Positions 44,263-53,071 are shown, counted from the first letter of the stretch. The stretch: DNA of 64,000 nucleotides from Gelidibacter pelagius (GCF_017581925.1 NZ_JAGEVG010000002.1:186001-250000); one strand, 5' to 3'. Notes: generated from the letters alone by a model not told the origin. Program-made: numbers and translations.

Positions 44263-45003
44263 TTAGCTAAGTTGTTCACTTGTTTTTCCAAATCGTCGTT
44301 CTCTATTTTGATAGTCTATCAAAGCGGTATATAAATCATGCTTTTTAAAATCGGGCCATAAAATACTGGTGAAATATAATTCAGCATAAGCAATTTGCCA
44401 TAACAAGAAATTACTGATTCTTTGTTCTCCACTGGTCCTGATAAGCAAGTCTACATCTGGCAAATTTTGCGTGTAAAGATGCTTATTAATAATGGATTCG
44501 TCAATAGAATCGCTTGAAATTATATTATTTTTAACTTTATCAGATATTTTTTTAACCATATTTATGAGTTCCTCTCTCGAGCCATAACTCAATGCAAGGG
44601 TCAGAATCATTCTGCTATTGTTTTTGGTCTTTTCAATGACCTCTTCCAACTCTTCTTTTGCCTTTTTCGGCAAATCGTTCAGACAGCCTATGGCGTTGAG
44701 TTTGATGTCATTATCCTGTAGTGTTTTGATTTCTTTTTTCAGGGATTTGACCAAAAGCTTCATCAGTGTTTGCACTTCAATTTTTGGGCGGTTCCAGTTT
44801 TCAGTAGAAAATGCGTAAAGAGTGAGATGCTTGATGCCTATTTCTGCACTGGCCTCCACTACTTCTCTTACTGATTTTGTACCCTTTTCATGACCGATTA
44901 CCCGGAGGAACCCCTGTTGTTTGGCCCAGCGCCCATTGCCATCCATAATTATGGCGAGATGGTTAGGAAGCTTATCGGTATGTATCTGTTCTTTTAAATC
45001 CAC
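44263..45003 (-). CDS. uppS: isoprenyl transferase (undecaprenyl diphosphate synthase)
   Basis: Makes the C55 lipid carrier for peptidoglycan and surface glycans by adding isopentenyl units in cis. The 246 residues have IIMDGNGRWAKQQG with catalytic Asp21, the LTLYAFSTENW segment, and the C-terminal RTSGEQRISNFLLWQIAY plus ELYFTSILWPDF. It starts immediately after the porG stop and is followed closely by bamA. Confidence 0.95.
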   Translation of the reverse strand: MDLKEQIHTDKLPNHLAIIMDGNGRWAKQQGFLRVIGHEKGTKSVREVVEASAEIGIKHLTLYAFSTENWNRPKIEVQTLMKLLVKSLKKEIKTLQDNDIKLNAIGCLNDLPKKAKEELEEVIEKTKNNSRMILTLALSYGSREELINMVKKISDKVKNNIISSDSIDESIINKHLYTQNLPDVDLLIRTSGEQRISNFLLWQIAYAELYFTSILWPDFKKHDLYTALIDYQNRERRFGKTSEQLS

Positions 45004-45696
45004 TTAATAATCAGAATAACAAGGTTTTTGACCAAAGGTGTAAGTTAAGGTAATCCCCGAAAACACGTACCAGTCATTACTGTTTAAATTACCAAAACTA
45101 TAGCGTGCCTTTCTTGAAGGGGCATCGGGTACACTCCCGTCAATTTCATCAGAAAACGTATATCTCACTCCAATTTCTGCACCTAATATGACTCCATCAA
45201 TCATTGTTGTTGTTTTAAACCCTAATACCATGGGGATTCCATAGGCCCAGCTTTGCAGATTCTCAGCGGTTTGTACACCGCCTCGAAAATAATAGTTTTT
45301 ATGCCTTGCGGCTGAAATTCCAGTATATAGATATGGTGTCATTTGATGATCAGTACTGTGAAGGTCAAAGTCTAAAAATGTAAACTCCATACCTGCAGAA
45401 AACTCTAAAAGAGAGTTTTTAAAATTGTAATTCCGAGCCATTCGTCTCGGGTCATTAGAGCGATGGTCATTACCCTCCAATTCCGTAATCATAACGGAAG
45501 CTCTGAACGAATGTCTTGGGCTTCTGTTCCATTTTACGAGTAATCCAACTGCGGGCTTGTTGGGAGCAATATATGTTGTGGAGCCGACATCACCAATAAA
45601 ATTACTTCCTCCTAAAAACAGACCACCTTCATAAAGTTGAGCTTGCACATTCAGGACGAAACAGATACTAAAAATTATTAAAATGATATATCTCAT
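45004..45696 (-). CDS. porG: PorG-type outer-membrane protein of the type IX secretion system (DUF6089)
   Basis: A 230-residue predicted 8-strand outer-membrane barrel: signal peptide 1-19 (ending VQAQ), LYEGGLFLGGSNFIGDVG, TMTDELEG-like strands, and a final aromatic strand GITLTYTFGQ. PorG-family proteins are T9SS components; in Porphyromonas gingivalis the porG gene likewise lies immediately before the uppS and bamA-type genes. The name rests on this gene order plus the barrel pattern. Its start is preceded by a 99-base gap after nadK. Confidence 0.82.
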   Translation of the reverse strand: MRYIILIIFSICFVLNVQAQLYEGGLFLGGSNFIGDVGSTTYIAPNKPAVGLLVKWNRSPRHSFRASVMITELEGNDHRSNDPRRMARNYNFKNSLLEFSAGMEFTFLDFDLHSTDHQMTPYLYTGISAARHKNYYFRGGVQTAENLQSWAYGIPMVLGFKTTTMIDGVILGAEIGVRYTFSDEIDGSVPDAPSRKARYSFGNLNSNDWYVFSGITLTYTFGQKPCYSDY

Positions 45697-45795
45697 AAAA
45701 TTTTAAAAGTTTGCAAATATAATAAATAAGATTAGCCTATAGCAATATGAGCTAAATTGTATTACAGATAAACAGTATTTAAAAGATTTTATTGT

Positions 45796-46677
45796 TTAAT
45801 TGCGTTTATCCTCTCCCCAAAGCAGTTTTTTGCGTAAGGTGTCAATAAAGCTTTCACTATGAAGTTCAATCATCTTTATTTTGAAGGCTGCTTTTTTAAT
45901 AGTTACAATGGTACTATTGTGTAAAGTCGCAATTCTTGAGTCTAATGAGATCAAATAAAAATCTTCCCTTCCATCAACCTTTAACTGGATTTCTGTGTCG
46001 TCGGGAATTACCAATGGTCTTGCACTTAAGTTGTGCGGCGCAATAGGGGTTATGACAAAGCTCTTTGCCGCCGGCGAAATTACGGGGCCTCCACAGCTCA
46101 ATGAGTATCCTGTGGAACCTGTGGGGCTCGAAACGATTAAACCATCGGACCAGTAGGAGGTTAAATACTCTCCATTCAAATGCGTGTTTACCGTAATCAT
46201 TGAAGTTGTGTTTTTTCGGCTTACGGCTATTTCGTTGAGTGCAAAATTAAGTTGGACAAGATCTTTGTTCTCAGGATTGGTTTCTATACTTAACAGGCTA
46301 CGTTCGGATATTTTATAATCGCCTTCAAAAATACTATCAAGGGCACTTTCAATTTGATTGGTTTGAATCGTGGCCAAAAAACCTAAACGCCCCGTGTTAA
46401 TTCCGATAATAGGGATGGAAAGATTGCTTACATAGGTTATGGCTCTTAAAATAGTACCATCACCTCCCATGCTAATGAGTAGGTCAAAGGAATTGTCAAG
46501 GCTTTGAAAGGTTTCGAATTCCTTGTATTTATTTTTAAGGTCGAAATGTTTGTCGATAAGCCGATAAAATTGATTCTCAATAAAAACATGTGCTTCCTTG
46601 TGCAGCAAATAATTTAAAAGTGTCCTTATAGTTGATTCTTTATTCTTGTAATTCTGACTGTATATGGCAATTTTCAT
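45796..46677 (-). CDS. nadK: NAD kinase
   Basis: Phosphorylates NAD to NADP in the cytosol. The 293 residues contain the catalytic GGDGT (71-75, Asp73), the NE/D-type motif FALNEIAVSRK, and VSSPTGSTGYSLSCGGPV. It follows the CBS gene by 4 bases. Placement with CBS, porG, uppS, bamA, ompH and murI is the usual flavobacterial cluster. Confidence 0.95.
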   Translation of the reverse strand: MKIAIYSQNYKNKESTIRTLLNYLLHKEAHVFIENQFYRLIDKHFDLKNKYKEFETFQSLDNSFDLLISMGGDGTILRAITYVSNLSIPIIGINTGRLGFLATIQTNQIESALDSIFEGDYKISERSLLSIETNPENKDLVQLNFALNEIAVSRKNTTSMITVNTHLNGEYLTSYWSDGLIVSSPTGSTGYSLSCGGPVISPAAKSFVITPIAPHNLSARPLVIPDDTEIQLKVDGREDFYLISLDSRIATLHNSTIVTIKKAAFKIKMIELHSESFIDTLRKKLLWGEDKRN

Positions 46678-46681
46678 AGAT

Positions 46682-47338
46682 CTACATATTAAGGTATTTG
46701 TTCAAATAGTCTGAACGCTCCTTTAAATTCTCAATATAAGTGTCTTCTTCGTGGCCAGAAATGATATTATAGCTATACCTTCTAAAAGTTTGTATCACGT
46801 CATTAAGACCTGAACTGCCAATCTTAAGCGTAATTTGAACCAGGTCACCATCCATTTTAGAAATGAATGCGCCTAAAATTTTGGCGTCATTGGATTCAAC
46901 AATTTGGCTGATTTCACTAAAAGAATAATCTTGAATGCCTTTTTCAATAATCAAAGTGCCTCCATGTTCTGAGAAGAACGGGGTTTCATTGAAGCGACCA
47001 ATAATGTCATTGAGCTCATAATAGCCTAAATAGTTGTTTTTGGTATCTAATACGGGCATAATATTGCAGGAGTTATGGGCGAAGGTTTCCAAGACATCCA
47101 ACCAAGGTGTGTCTAATCTTACAAAAAAACCTTCTAAAGAATGGTTGCATTCCATAATTGTGTCTTTGCCATCAAAGCAGTGGGCGTCTGTCTCAGAAAT
47201 ACAACCTAAATAAACCTGGTTGTTTTCAATAGGAATGTGAGAATAAGTCAGCCCATTAAACATCATTTTAAGGTCACTTACCTTGTCATTTATGTTTAGT
47301 GGCTTAATATCATTGATAATATATTCTCTTAATGGCAT
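46682..47338 (-). CDS. CBS-domain protein
   Basis: A 218-residue protein with two CBS-like units in the N-terminal half (about 1-125, with DLKMMFNGLTYSHIPI and FAHNSCNIMPVLDTKNNYLG), followed by an ACT-like C-terminal part (about 128-200, with LVQITLKIGSSGLNDVIQ). CBS pairs bind adenosine nucleotides and regulate partner proteins. No partner is evident except co-transcription with nadK 4 bases downstream. It is divergent from pdxJ. Confidence 0.82.
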   Translation of the reverse strand: MPLREYIINDIKPLNINDKVSDLKMMFNGLTYSHIPIENNQVYLGCISETDAHCFDGKDTIMECNHSLEGFFVRLDTPWLDVLETFAHNSCNIMPVLDTKNNYLGYYELNDIIGRFNETPFFSEHGGTLIIEKGIQDYSFSEISQIVESNDAKILGAFISKMDGDLVQITLKIGSSGLNDVIQTFRRYSYNIISGHEEDTYIENLKERSDYLNKYLNM

Positions 47339-47399
47339 GTTCTATATTTTGTTCCTGCAAAATAATTAAAAATAACAACAAAAAGCATGATCTACTTTG

Positions 47400-47407
47400 T
47401 ATTTTTG
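47400..47407 (+). promoter_or_regulatory. -7 box of pdxJ
   Basis: TATTTTTG at 47400-47407, 19 bases ahead of the ATG at 47426. No -33 TTG is visible. The longer open frame from ATG 47387 would start upstream of this box and so is unlikely. Confidence 0.5.
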
Positions 47408-47425
47408 TCCATTAAAACAAAAGCT

Positions 47426-48139
47426 ATGACAAAGTTGAGCGTTAATATCAACAAGATTGCCACCCTTAGAAATTCGAGAGGTGGGGATGTTCCAAATGTG
47501 GTTCAATTTGCAAGAGATGTTCAAAAGTTTGGCGCCCAAGGTGTCACTATTCATCCAAGACCTGATGAAAGACATATTCGCTATCAGGATGTTTATGATT
47601 TGAAGCCAGAAGTTTATACCGAATATAATATTGAAGGCAATCCGATTCGTCAATTTGTGGATATGGTGTTGGAAGTGAAACCTACACAAGTCACTTTAGT
47701 GCCTGATGCCGAGGACGCGATTACGTCAAATGCGGGATGGAATACAATTAAGCACAAAGAATTTTTGGTTGACGTTATCAAAGAGTTTAAACAGAATGGG
47801 ATTCGAACTTCTATTTTTGTAGATCCGGTATTGAAGCAGATAGAAGGAGCAAAAGCGACAGGAACGGATAGAATTGAGCTGTATACCGAAGCTTATGCAG
47901 ATGCCTACAGTTTAGGAAACAAAATGGGAATCAAACCTTATATAGAATGTGCCGTTTTGGCTAATGCATTGGGCTTGGGGCTTAATGCTGGACATGACTT
48001 GTCTTTGGATAATATCAAATATTTCAAACAGAACATTCCCGATTTATTAGAAGTTTCTATTGGGCATGCCTTAATCTCAGAGAGTTTGTATTTGGGAATC
48101 GAAAATGTAATCAATATGTATTTGAGGCAGTTGAAGTAG
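47426..48139 (+). CDS. pdxJ: pyridoxine 5'-phosphate synthase
   Basis: Makes pyridoxine 5'-phosphate (vitamin B6) from 1-deoxyxylulose 5-phosphate and 3-amino-1-hydroxyacetone phosphate. The 237 residues begin MTKLSVNINKIATLRNSRGG, with VTIHPRPDERHIR, TLVPDAEDAITSNAGW, ELYTEAYA and LNAGHDLSLDN. ATG 47426 fits the family start; the upstream ATG at 47387 adds a non-homologous leader. pdxA is not in the window. Confidence 0.95.
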   Translation: MTKLSVNINKIATLRNSRGGDVPNVVQFARDVQKFGAQGVTIHPRPDERHIRYQDVYDLKPEVYTEYNIEGNPIRQFVDMVLEVKPTQVTLVPDAEDAITSNAGWNTIKHKEFLVDVIKEFKQNGIRTSIFVDPVLKQIEGAKATGTDRIELYTEAYADAYSLGNKMGIKPYIECAVLANALGLGLNAGHDLSLDNIKYFKQNIPDLLEVSIGHALISESLYLGIENVINMYLRQLK

Positions 48140-48284
48140 TTGGCAGTCTTCAGTAGGCAGTTATCAGTAGGCAGTTATCAGTAGGCAGTTTTCATTCATC
48201 GGTCAGCGGTCATCAGTCGTCGGTCATAAATCAACAATCATAAATCACAAATCCACAATCAACAATCACAAATCACCAATCATC
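48140..48284. repeat. tandem 14-mer and AATCA-word repeat tract
   Basis: TCAGTAGGCAGTTA occurs three times in tandem (48150-48163, 48164-48177, and 48178-48191 with one change), flanked by CAGTCTTCAG. Next come GGTCAGCGGTCATCAGTCGT words and then short AATCA/ACAATCA words right up to the ATG at 48285. Confidence 0.85.
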
Positions 48285-49049
48285 ATGAATCTCCATTCAA
48301 CAATTTTAGGCGAAGGCCAAACTTTTATTTTTCTCCATGGATTTTTGGGCATGAGTGACAACTGGAAAACACTCGGCACAAAATTCAGTGAAGATGGTTA
48401 TGAAGTGCATCTTATTGACCAACGAAATCATGGACGCAGTTTTCATAGTGATGAATTCAACTATGAGGTGATGGTTGACGATTTGAAGCGTTATTGTGAT
48501 GAACGCCAATTAAATGACATCGTGCTTTTAGGACATTCGATGGGAGGTAAAACGGCCATGTTGTTTTCGGTAGAATATCCTGAAGTGGTTTCTAAATTGA
48601 TCATCGCTGATATTTCACCACGCTATTATCCAACCCATCATGACGATATCCTAAACGGATTGTCAGCTTTGGATTTCAAGACTCTTAAAAGTAGAGGAGA
48701 GGCAGATAAGCAATTGAAAGCTTATGTTTCGGACTCTGGTACACGACAGTTTTTGCTCAAAAATTTGTATTGGAAAGAAAAAGGGAAGCTTGCGTTACGA
48801 ATAAATTTAGAGGTTTTGAAAGAACAGGTCAATGAGGTAGGAGAGCCTTTGCCAATGCATGTCAAGTTTGAAAAAGAAGCCTTGTTTTTGCGTGGTGATC
48901 GCTCAGAATACATTTCGTCGCAAGACGAGAGTTTGATTCATTTGCACTTCCCAAAAGCTGAAATTGTTACGATTTCAAATGCGGGACATTGGTTGCATGC
49001 CGAAAATCCGACGGATTTTTATGAAGCAGTAAATAAGTTTTTAAATTAA
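48285..49049 (+). CDS. alpha/beta hydrolase (YbfF-like)
   Basis: A 254-residue cytosolic hydrolase with a full catalytic triad pattern: nucleophile Ser85 in LLGHSMGGK, an acid in FLRGDRSEYI, and His in ISNAGHWLHAENP. The oxyanion segment is FLHGFLGMSDNW and the HG-turn is IDQRNHGRS. It resembles the YbfF-type esterase/thioesterase group; the substrate is not predictable. Its 5' region is made entirely of short repeats. Confidence 0.88.
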   Translation: MNLHSTILGEGQTFIFLHGFLGMSDNWKTLGTKFSEDGYEVHLIDQRNHGRSFHSDEFNYEVMVDDLKRYCDERQLNDIVLLGHSMGGKTAMLFSVEYPEVVSKLIIADISPRYYPTHHDDILNGLSALDFKTLKSRGEADKQLKAYVSDSGTRQFLLKNLYWKEKGKLALRINLEVLKEQVNEVGEPLPMHVKFEKEALFLRGDRSEYISSQDESLIHLHFPKAEIVTISNAGHWLHAENPTDFYEAVNKFLN

Positions 49050-49066
49050 ATACTTTAAACCAAAAA

Positions 49067-49150
49067 CCTCGGGGCTCGTCCGACCAGCACGGTCGGGCAT
49101 GTCCACGAGGTATGAATAAACAATTGTCTTTTCGATCGAGGCAAGCCTCG
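49067..49150. repeat. GC-rich structured intergenic element
   Basis: A 44-base imperfect hairpin (49067-49110): CCTCG/CGAGG at the base, GGGC/GTCC-type pairs, and CCGACC/GGTCGG at the top with a 5-base loop AGCAC. A second perfect palindrome follows at 49137-49150 (CGAGGC-AA-GCCTCG). The GC content is far above the surrounding DNA. Confidence 0.75.
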
Positions 49151-49188
49151 GAATATTAAACCCTTTGGGGGAATAAAAAACGATATCT

Positions 49189-50292
49189 ATGGTGAAGAAC
49201 TTAATTTTTCTGATTTTTATAATATGTTTTCAATTTTCTTTTGCGCAAGTAGACGGTAATTTTGAGGCGTTTTTTGAAGATGGACAATTAAAGACTCAAG
49301 GGCAATACAAAAATAAAAAGAAGGATGGTGAATGGAGATCATATCACCCTAACGGACAGCTGGCACAAGTCTATACATATACTGATGGTAAACGAAATAG
49401 AGAATACACATCCTTTTTTGTAGACGGGAAAGTGAGTCGTGAAACCAAGAAAGTCGACAATGAATACATTACAAAAGGGTATTATGAGGGTGGACCTTTA
49501 TTTTATGAAAGAATTATTCCTGATGGATTCTACAAAGAATATTTGGAAAGTGGTGGGTTAAAGATAGAATCAAATTATGTTGATGGAGAGCTTTCAGGAG
49601 TTTGGAAGCAATTCTATGATACTGGAGAATTGCAATGGACTGTTTATTATAAAAATGGCTATAGAGATGGCGAATATCGGAGCTATTATAAAAATGGTCA
49701 ATTGAATTTGGAAGGCAGATTGCGGAAAGAGAAAAAGAATGGTGCAGAAAAAAGATATTCGGAAAACGGGCAATTAGTATGGTCTGGGGATTATAAAGCA
49801 GATAAATTCCACAAAAACTGGGTGCAATACGATGCTTCTGGAAAAGTTTTGGAAGTACAGAAGTTCGACAATGGAAGAGCCTTGAGTTCTGATTCGAATA
49901 CGATATTGACGCCAACGATAGTTCCAGAGGGTGCGCTTGAAAAGGTTCCGGTTTATCCTGGGTGTGAAGATAAATATTCAAATAGAGATCGGAGAAAATG
50001 TATGAGTGATGGGATATCTCAATTTGTACGCACGAGGTTTAATCCGAATGTGGCCCTTGGATTGGGTTTAAGTCAAAGTCAACGCATTTTCGTGAAATTC
50101 GAAATAAACAAGGAAGGAGAAGCAGTTAATATTCAAGCCAGAGGACCTCATCCTGTTTTGGAGAAAGAAGCCGTTTGGGTGATTGAGTTTTTGCCTAAAA
50201 TGCAACCAGGTATTCAACGAGGTGAGCCTGTAGTCGTTCCATACTCATTACCTATCGTGTTCAATGTTCGGGAAAACAAACCTAAAAAATGA
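49189..50292 (+). CDS. secreted MORN-repeat protein with C-terminal TonB-C-like domain
   Basis: A 367-residue exported protein. Signal peptide 1-20 (ending FSFAQ). Residues about 24-235 contain seven or eight MORN-like repeats of the form NGQLxxxGxYKxxKxDGxW (for example KKDGEWRSYHPNGQLAQVY and YRDGEYRSYYKNGQLNLEG). Residues about 248-360 form a TonB-C-like domain with KVPVYPGCEDK, Cys259 and Cys271 (C-x11-C), KCMSDGISQFV and VVPYSLPIVFNV. It has no membrane anchor, so it cannot be a classical TonB. MORN proteins of this type are sometimes labelled YwqK-like antitoxins; nothing here supports a toxin system. Confidence 0.85.
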   Translation: MVKNLIFLIFIICFQFSFAQVDGNFEAFFEDGQLKTQGQYKNKKKDGEWRSYHPNGQLAQVYTYTDGKRNREYTSFFVDGKVSRETKKVDNEYITKGYYEGGPLFYERIIPDGFYKEYLESGGLKIESNYVDGELSGVWKQFYDTGELQWTVYYKNGYRDGEYRSYYKNGQLNLEGRLRKEKKNGAEKRYSENGQLVWSGDYKADKFHKNWVQYDASGKVLEVQKFDNGRALSSDSNTILTPTIVPEGALEKVPVYPGCEDKYSNRDRRKCMSDGISQFVRTRFNPNVALGLGLSQSQRIFVKFEINKEGEAVNIQARGPHPVLEKEAVWVIEFLPKMQPGIQRGEPVVVPYSLPIVFNVRENKPKK

Positions 50293-50315
50293 TGTTTTAA
50301 CTTAATTCAAATTAT

Positions 50316-50663
50316 ATGAACTTAATTATAAGAGTATTGCTCACAGCCATTGCCGTAGTGGTATTGGCAAAATTTCTTCCAGGTGTGGAGGTAGCCGGAT
50401 TTACATCGGCTATAATTTTAGCGGTCTTACTTGGATTTCTCAACGCTATTTTAAAGCCTATCTTAGTTATTTTGACCTTGCCAATTACCATACTGACATT
50501 GGGCTTGTTCCTGTTGGTGATTAATGCTTGCATCATCCTGTTGGCTGACGAGTTTATGGGTGGTTTTGAAGTTAATGGATTTTGGATTGCACTCTTATTT
50601 AGCGTGCTTTTATCATTCTTACAATCCGTACTTTATTCACTGTTAGACAAAGACAAAAAGTAG
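50316..50663 (+). CDS. phage holin family 4-like small membrane protein
   Basis: A 115-residue protein with four membrane helices (about 4-22, 28-50, 53-77, 88-110) and the family pattern GFLNAILKPILVILTLPIT and FWIALLFSVLLSFLQS. Despite the family name, it is a widespread chromosomal membrane protein with unknown function. There are no phage genes around it. It starts 23 bases after the MORN-TonB gene. Confidence 0.85.
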   Translation: MNLIIRVLLTAIAVVVLAKFLPGVEVAGFTSAIILAVLLGFLNAILKPILVILTLPITILTLGLFLLVINACIILLADEFMGGFEVNGFWIALLFSVLLSFLQSVLYSLLDKDKK

Positions 50664-50687
50664 TCTAAAAATCAAGTGTTTAAAAAC

Positions 50688-50718
50688 TTTGTTCAGATTT
50701 AAATAATTTGTACTTTTG
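50688..50718 (+). promoter_or_regulatory. tig promoter
   Basis: TTTG at 50688-50691, 19 bases, then TACTTTTG at 50711-50718. This is a full match to the Bacteroidota consensus. The predicted leader to ATG 50875 is about 150 bases. Confidence 0.85.
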
Positions 50719-50796
50719 CATCCCGATTTTCTGATAGTCCATCAAGGATTATGCGGTCTGTTTTGAAGAAAAAACTTAGGCGTAAATTGAACTAAT

Positions 50797-50818
50797 TCTA
50801 CTTTAAAGTAGAGTTTTT
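50797..50818 (+). promoter_or_regulatory. hairpin in tig leader
   Basis: TCTACTTTAAAGTAGA (50797-50812) is a perfect palindrome followed by GTTTTT, between the tig promoter and the start codon. Confidence 0.5.
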
Positions 50819-50874
50819 GGCAGATTTGAAAATCACTAAAAAATAATATGCCAATTGGCTTTATTAATTATAAT

Positions 50875-52197
50875 ATGAATATTACAAGAGAAAACATTGA
50901 CGCATTAAATGCTGTTTTAAAAGTAGATATCGCTAAAGAAGACTATAGTGATAAGGTGGATAAAATTCTTGCGGATTACCGTAAGTCGGCCAATATTCCT
51001 GGATTTAGAAAAGGACATGTGCCAATGACCATGGTGAAAAAGCAGTATGGTAAAGCAGTTTTGGTTGATGAGGTCAACAAGCTTTTACAGGATGCTCTTA
51101 ACAAGTATTTGACTGAAGAGAAATTAGATGTTTTGGGTAATCCATTGCCTAAAGCCCAGGATGATTTAGACTGGGATGCTGATTCTTTTACATTCGAGTT
51201 TGAATTGGGTCTCGCACCGGAATTTGAAGTAGAGCTAAAGGGCAAGAAGCCAATTACGCATTATACCATTATCGCTGACGATAAAATGATTGATGGTCAA
51301 GTGGATCATATCCGTAAACAATATGGAAAATTGATTGCCCAGGATGCTGTTACCAAAGACTCAGAGATTGTTGGTGTTTTTGTTAATGAAGAAAAGGAAA
51401 TCAACAATAAAGCGACGTTTACTTTGGATAAGGTAAAAAGCAAAGCTGCCGAAAAGTTATTAATTGGTGCTAAAGTTGGTGATGTGATTACTTTAAAGAC
51501 TAAAGGCTTATTCAATGACGATCACGATTTGATGAGCTTTTTGAAAGTAGCTCATGATGATGCCCATGAATTGGATGTTGACGTTACTTTTACGATTGAA
51601 GAAGTTAACACCAGAGAATTGGCTGATTTAGATCAGGAGTTATTTGATAAGTTATTTGGTGAAGGGGTTGTATCGTCTGTTACTGAATTGAAAGCTAAGA
51701 TCAAGGAGGATTCTGAAAAGCAATTTGGACAACAAGGCGATCAGAAATTCTTGAATGACGTTACTGAATATTTGGTGGAGAATACAAAATTTGACCTTCC
51801 GGCAACCTTCTTGCAAAAATGGATGCAGACGGCTGGTGAAGATCCATTAGATGCAGATCAGGCGAAAGAAGAATATGAAAATTCTGAAAAAAGTATGCGT
51901 TACCAATTAATTGAAGGTAAATTAATTGAAAAGTATAACTTGCAAGTTACTTTTGATAACTTAAAGGATTTTGCTAAAGAGATGATCAAAGTGCAAATGG
52001 CACAGTTTGGCCAAATGGATCCTCAAGATAAAGAGTTAGAGGATATTGCAGCACGTATCTTGTCGAATAAAGAGGAGGTAAAACGTTTATCAGAGCAATT
52101 GATGAGCCAAAAATTATTGGAACTTTACAAAAAAGAAGCAAACCTGAAGGTTAAGGAAATCACTTATGATGACTTTGTAAAAGAGTTTTACAGCTAG
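50875..52197 (+). CDS. tig: trigger factor
   Basis: Ribosome-bound chaperone that meets nascent chains. The 440 residues start MNITRENIDALNAVLKVDI. The ribosome-binding signature is GFRKG at 43-47. Residues about 150-235 occupy the PPIase position but lack the usual FKBP signature. The C-terminal helical chaperone domain runs from about 245 to 440. ATG 50875 is preferred; ATG 50848 adds nine residues not typical of the family. It precedes clpP and clpX. Confidence 0.94.
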   Translation: MNITRENIDALNAVLKVDIAKEDYSDKVDKILADYRKSANIPGFRKGHVPMTMVKKQYGKAVLVDEVNKLLQDALNKYLTEEKLDVLGNPLPKAQDDLDWDADSFTFEFELGLAPEFEVELKGKKPITHYTIIADDKMIDGQVDHIRKQYGKLIAQDAVTKDSEIVGVFVNEEKEINNKATFTLDKVKSKAAEKLLIGAKVGDVITLKTKGLFNDDHDLMSFLKVAHDDAHELDVDVTFTIEEVNTRELADLDQELFDKLFGEGVVSSVTELKAKIKEDSEKQFGQQGDQKFLNDVTEYLVENTKFDLPATFLQKWMQTAGEDPLDADQAKEEYENSEKSMRYQLIEGKLIEKYNLQVTFDNLKDFAKEMIKVQMAQFGQMDPQDKELEDIAARILSNKEEVKRLSEQLMSQKLLELYKKEANLKVKEITYDDFVKEFYS

Positions 52198-52224
52198 TAA
52201 TTATAATTAAATCGTTATCTTTAG

Positions 52225-52257
52225 AGCGTAAAACTATCTGGTTTTACGCTTTTTTTT
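52225..52257 (+). terminator. intrinsic terminator of tig
   Basis: AGCGTAAAAC (52225-52234) pairs perfectly with GTTTTACGCT (52241-52250), followed by seven T. Confidence 0.92.
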
Positions 52258-52328
52258 GACACTGTCATAGTCATACAATTTTCCCAGTGATGCTGGGGTT
52301 TTACGAATTTAAGAACTAAATAATATTT

Positions 52329-53012
52329 ATGGATTACGGAAAAGAATTTGAGAAATTCGCAATAAAAGATCAAGGTATCAGCAGTACCTATTACAATCAA
52401 ATTATGAACAGTATGTATCCTGTTGGTTTGACGCCTAACATCATTGAAGAACGTCAGATGAATGCGGTTGCTATGGACGTGTTCTCAAGATTGATGATGG
52501 ATCGTATCATTTTTATGGGAACAGCCATTAATGACCAAGTGGCGAATATTATTCAAGCACAATTATTGTTTTTGGAAAGCACAGATGCTGCCAAGGACAT
52601 TCAAATATATATCAATTCTCCGGGCGGAAGTGTATATGCTGGACTAGGCATCTATGATACCATGCAACTCATCAAACCAGATGTGGCGACAATATGTACT
52701 GGAATGGCAGCGTCAATGGGTGCCGTTTTATTGTGTGCTGGAGAAAAAGGTAAGCGCAGTGGATTGACGCATTCTCGTGTCATGATCCACCAACCGTTGG
52801 GAGGGGCTCAAGGTCAGGCTAGTGATATTGAAATCACCGCCAGAGAAATTGTTACCTTAAAAGAAGAGCTTTATAAAATCATTAGTAAGCATACCGGTCA
52901 GGATTATGACAAAGTGTATGAAGATAGTGATAGAGATTACTGGATGAAAGCCGAAAAAGCCAAGGAATATGGCATGATTGATGAGGTTTTATCAAGTTCG
53001 AAGAAAATATAA
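52329..53012 (+). CDS. clpP: ATP-dependent Clp protease proteolytic subunit
   Basis: Tetradecameric serine protease that degrades proteins fed by ClpX. The 227 residues hold the triad Ser129 (TGMAASMG), His154 (VMIHQPLGG) and probably Asp199 (YEDSDRDYW). The N-terminal extension (about 1-45) is longer than in E. coli ClpP and may be a propeptide. It is separated from clpX by 59 bases, likely one operon. Confidence 0.96.
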   Translation: MDYGKEFEKFAIKDQGISSTYYNQIMNSMYPVGLTPNIIEERQMNAVAMDVFSRLMMDRIIFMGTAINDQVANIIQAQLLFLESTDAAKDIQIYINSPGGSVYAGLGIYDTMQLIKPDVATICTGMAASMGAVLLCAGEKGKRSGLTHSRVMIHQPLGGAQGQASDIEITAREIVTLKEELYKIISKHTGQDYDKVYEDSDRDYWMKAEKAKEYGMIDEVLSSSKKI

Positions 53013-53071
53013 TTACATGTTCATCAATTTCGATTAAAGTGTAATTTGAAATAATGAAGAATTAAAGAGTT

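Noticed and set aside
48150-48191. Tandem 14-mers considered as a CRISPR or VNTR inside a gene
   Set aside because: There are no spacers and no coding frame; it is treated as an intergenic tandem repeat.
49189-50292. MORN-repeat protein as an antitoxin of a toxin-antitoxin system
   Set aside because: It is exported by a signal peptide and no toxin-like partner lies adjacent.
50316-50663. Holin-like gene as evidence of prophage
   Set aside because: No phage structural, lysis or integrase genes are nearby; this holin family is widespread on chromosomes.
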